Positions 35,936-36,651 of a DNA stretch of 36,651 bases are shown piece by piece. Below the pieces are notes generated by a model. That model worked only from the letters and a program-made list of their open reading frames with translations. It was not told the DNA's origin and did no database searches. Each line of letters opens with the position of its first letter. The first letter of the stretch is position 1. Source of the stretch: an uncultured Gilliamella sp. (GTDB taxonomy: Bacteria > Pseudomonadota > Gammaproteobacteria > Enterobacterales > Orbaceae); contig CAMLAI010000008.1 of the NCBI GenBank assembly GCA_946477995.1, positions 1 to 36,651 on the forward strand, in the 5' to 3' direction. A program made the position numbers and the translations under genes.

Positions 35936-36651
35936 ATGAAAAAAACATTAATTGCATTAACTGCTATTGCCTGTTTCTCAAGTGTAGCTTACGCCGAAAA
36001 TAGTGGTGTTTATTTAGGTGGTCAATTAGGGGTTAGTATTCTAAAAGCAAAAAGCCTTCAAGATAAGTGGAAATACGATGATGGAGATGAAGTTGATACT
36101 GAAACATTTAAGACAGGTTCAATTTCTAAAGGAAAATTTGCTGGTGCATTGAACTTAGGTTATAACTTTAAATATGATTATGCAATTCCTGTCAGAGCTG
36201 AATTGTCTTTTACGTTACGTGGTAATTTAGATAAAGAAAAGAATAAGAGTATTATTGATGAAGATGGTGATGTTCTTCATTCTAAAGAAAGAACTAAAGC
36301 GCGTATGAATACGCTTATGGTAAATGGTTATTATGATATTGAGACTGGTACAGCATTTACACCTTTTGTTGGTGCAGGACTAGGGGTTGCGTTTGCTAAG
36401 TTAGATCATAAATATTCAGAAAAATATGATTTCGATAATGAAGAAGATTATATCCAATTTTCAAAATCAAAAACTAAGTTTGCTTGGAATGTTGCTGCTG
36501 GTGTAGCATATAACGTTGCTGATAATTTAGATATCGATTTCACTGCACGTTATGTCGATGCTGGTAAACTTTCTATAAAAAGAAACGTTGACGACGAATT
36601 AAGCGTAAAAGCAAGTGGTAAATTGAGTTCTGTCGATTTACTAGCAGGTAT
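35936..36651 (+). CDS. Outer-membrane beta-barrel protein (OmpA-like/Opa-like porin fold), 3' end outside the window
   Basis: Open from the ATG at 35936 to the window end, 238 codons and more. A ribosome site AAAGGA lies seven bases upstream. A signal peptide MKKTLIALTAIACFSSVAYA is followed by ENSGVYLGGQLGVS. Alternating hydrophobic/polar strands suggest an eight-stranded small barrel of the OMP_b-brl type: FAGALNLGYNF, IPVRAELSFTLRG, NTLMVNGYYDI, FTPFVGAGLGVAFAK, FAWNVAAGVAYNV and NLDIDFTARYVDAGKL. Loops between strands are long and charged. The function (adhesin, porin or surface barrier) is not decided. Confidence 0.85.
   Translation, partial: MKKTLIALTAIACFSSVAYAENSGVYLGGQLGVSILKAKSLQDKWKYDDGDEVDTETFKTGSISKGKFAGALNLGYNFKYDYAIPVRAELSFTLRGNLDKEKNKSIIDEDGDVLHSKERTKARMNTLMVNGYYDIETGTAFTPFVGAGLGVAFAKLDHKYSEKYDFDNEEDYIQFSKSKTKFAWNVAAGVAYNVADNLDIDFTARYVDAGKLSIKRNVDDELSVKASGKLSSVDLLAG

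Noticed and set aside
35815..36003. 62-codon plus-strand frame before the outer-membrane gene
   Set aside because: It overlaps the signal-peptide region of the outer-membrane protein in another frame and has no family features.

Overview
The window is AT-rich gammaproteobacterial chromosome. Enterobacterial-type genes and orders (rpsP-rimM-trmD-rplS, aas-lplT, yibN-secB-gpsA, glnA-glnL-glnG, cra next to fruBKA) occur with low GC and a Firmicutes-flavoured mannose PTS carrying a DUF956 protein. This combination fits Orbaceae, the insect-gut symbionts such as Gilliamella. That assignment is inference from gene content and composition, not from a search.

Layout. 1-2987: an amino-acid transport and racemization cluster, with the end of an APC permease, an ornithine-racemase-like PLP enzyme and an AAT-family permease. 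3122-5923 (minus): a MarC-family membrane protein, then the ribosomal protein/tRNA modification operon with its promoter and terminator. 6200-6767: a decayed LysR regulator. 6805-10046 (minus): manXYZ plus DUF956, behind an 800-base leader rich in inverted repeats. 10854-15094 (minus): aas, lplT and murQ in overlapping order, joining lysophospholipid repair to peptidoglycan recycling. 15289-16263: an ornithine cyclodeaminase family enzyme. 16332-18333 (minus): gpsA, secB, yibN. 18880-23067: glnA, glnL, glnG with a sigma-54 promoter and two NtrC-type sites. 23366-24899: a gene for an exported protein with an invasin/intimin-like C-type lectin end. Its only visible ATG is out of frame by exactly one unit of a 7-base tandem repeat. 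25104-28802: a Fur-box-preceded siderophore ABC importer. 28970-34024: cra and the fruBKA fructose PTS operon, with CRP-like and Cra sites. 34089-36651: a LOG-family hydrolase, tRNA-Asn, a decayed MATE exporter and the start of an outer-membrane beta-barrel protein.

How the parts work together. Two PTS systems (mannose and fructose) and their regulators point to sugar-based growth. The Ntr system handles nitrogen status and the ABC importer handles iron. Two pseudogenes (LysR and MATE) indicate ongoing gene loss.

The most interesting item is the heptanucleotide repeat AAAACGC at 23372-23397, at the start of the lectin-like gene. Loss of one unit, or gain of two, would join the ATG at 23366 to the whole reading frame, including an otherwise start-less signal peptide. 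This looks like a phase-variable adhesin caught in the OFF state. One complication is that a near-consensus promoter overlaps the same ATG.
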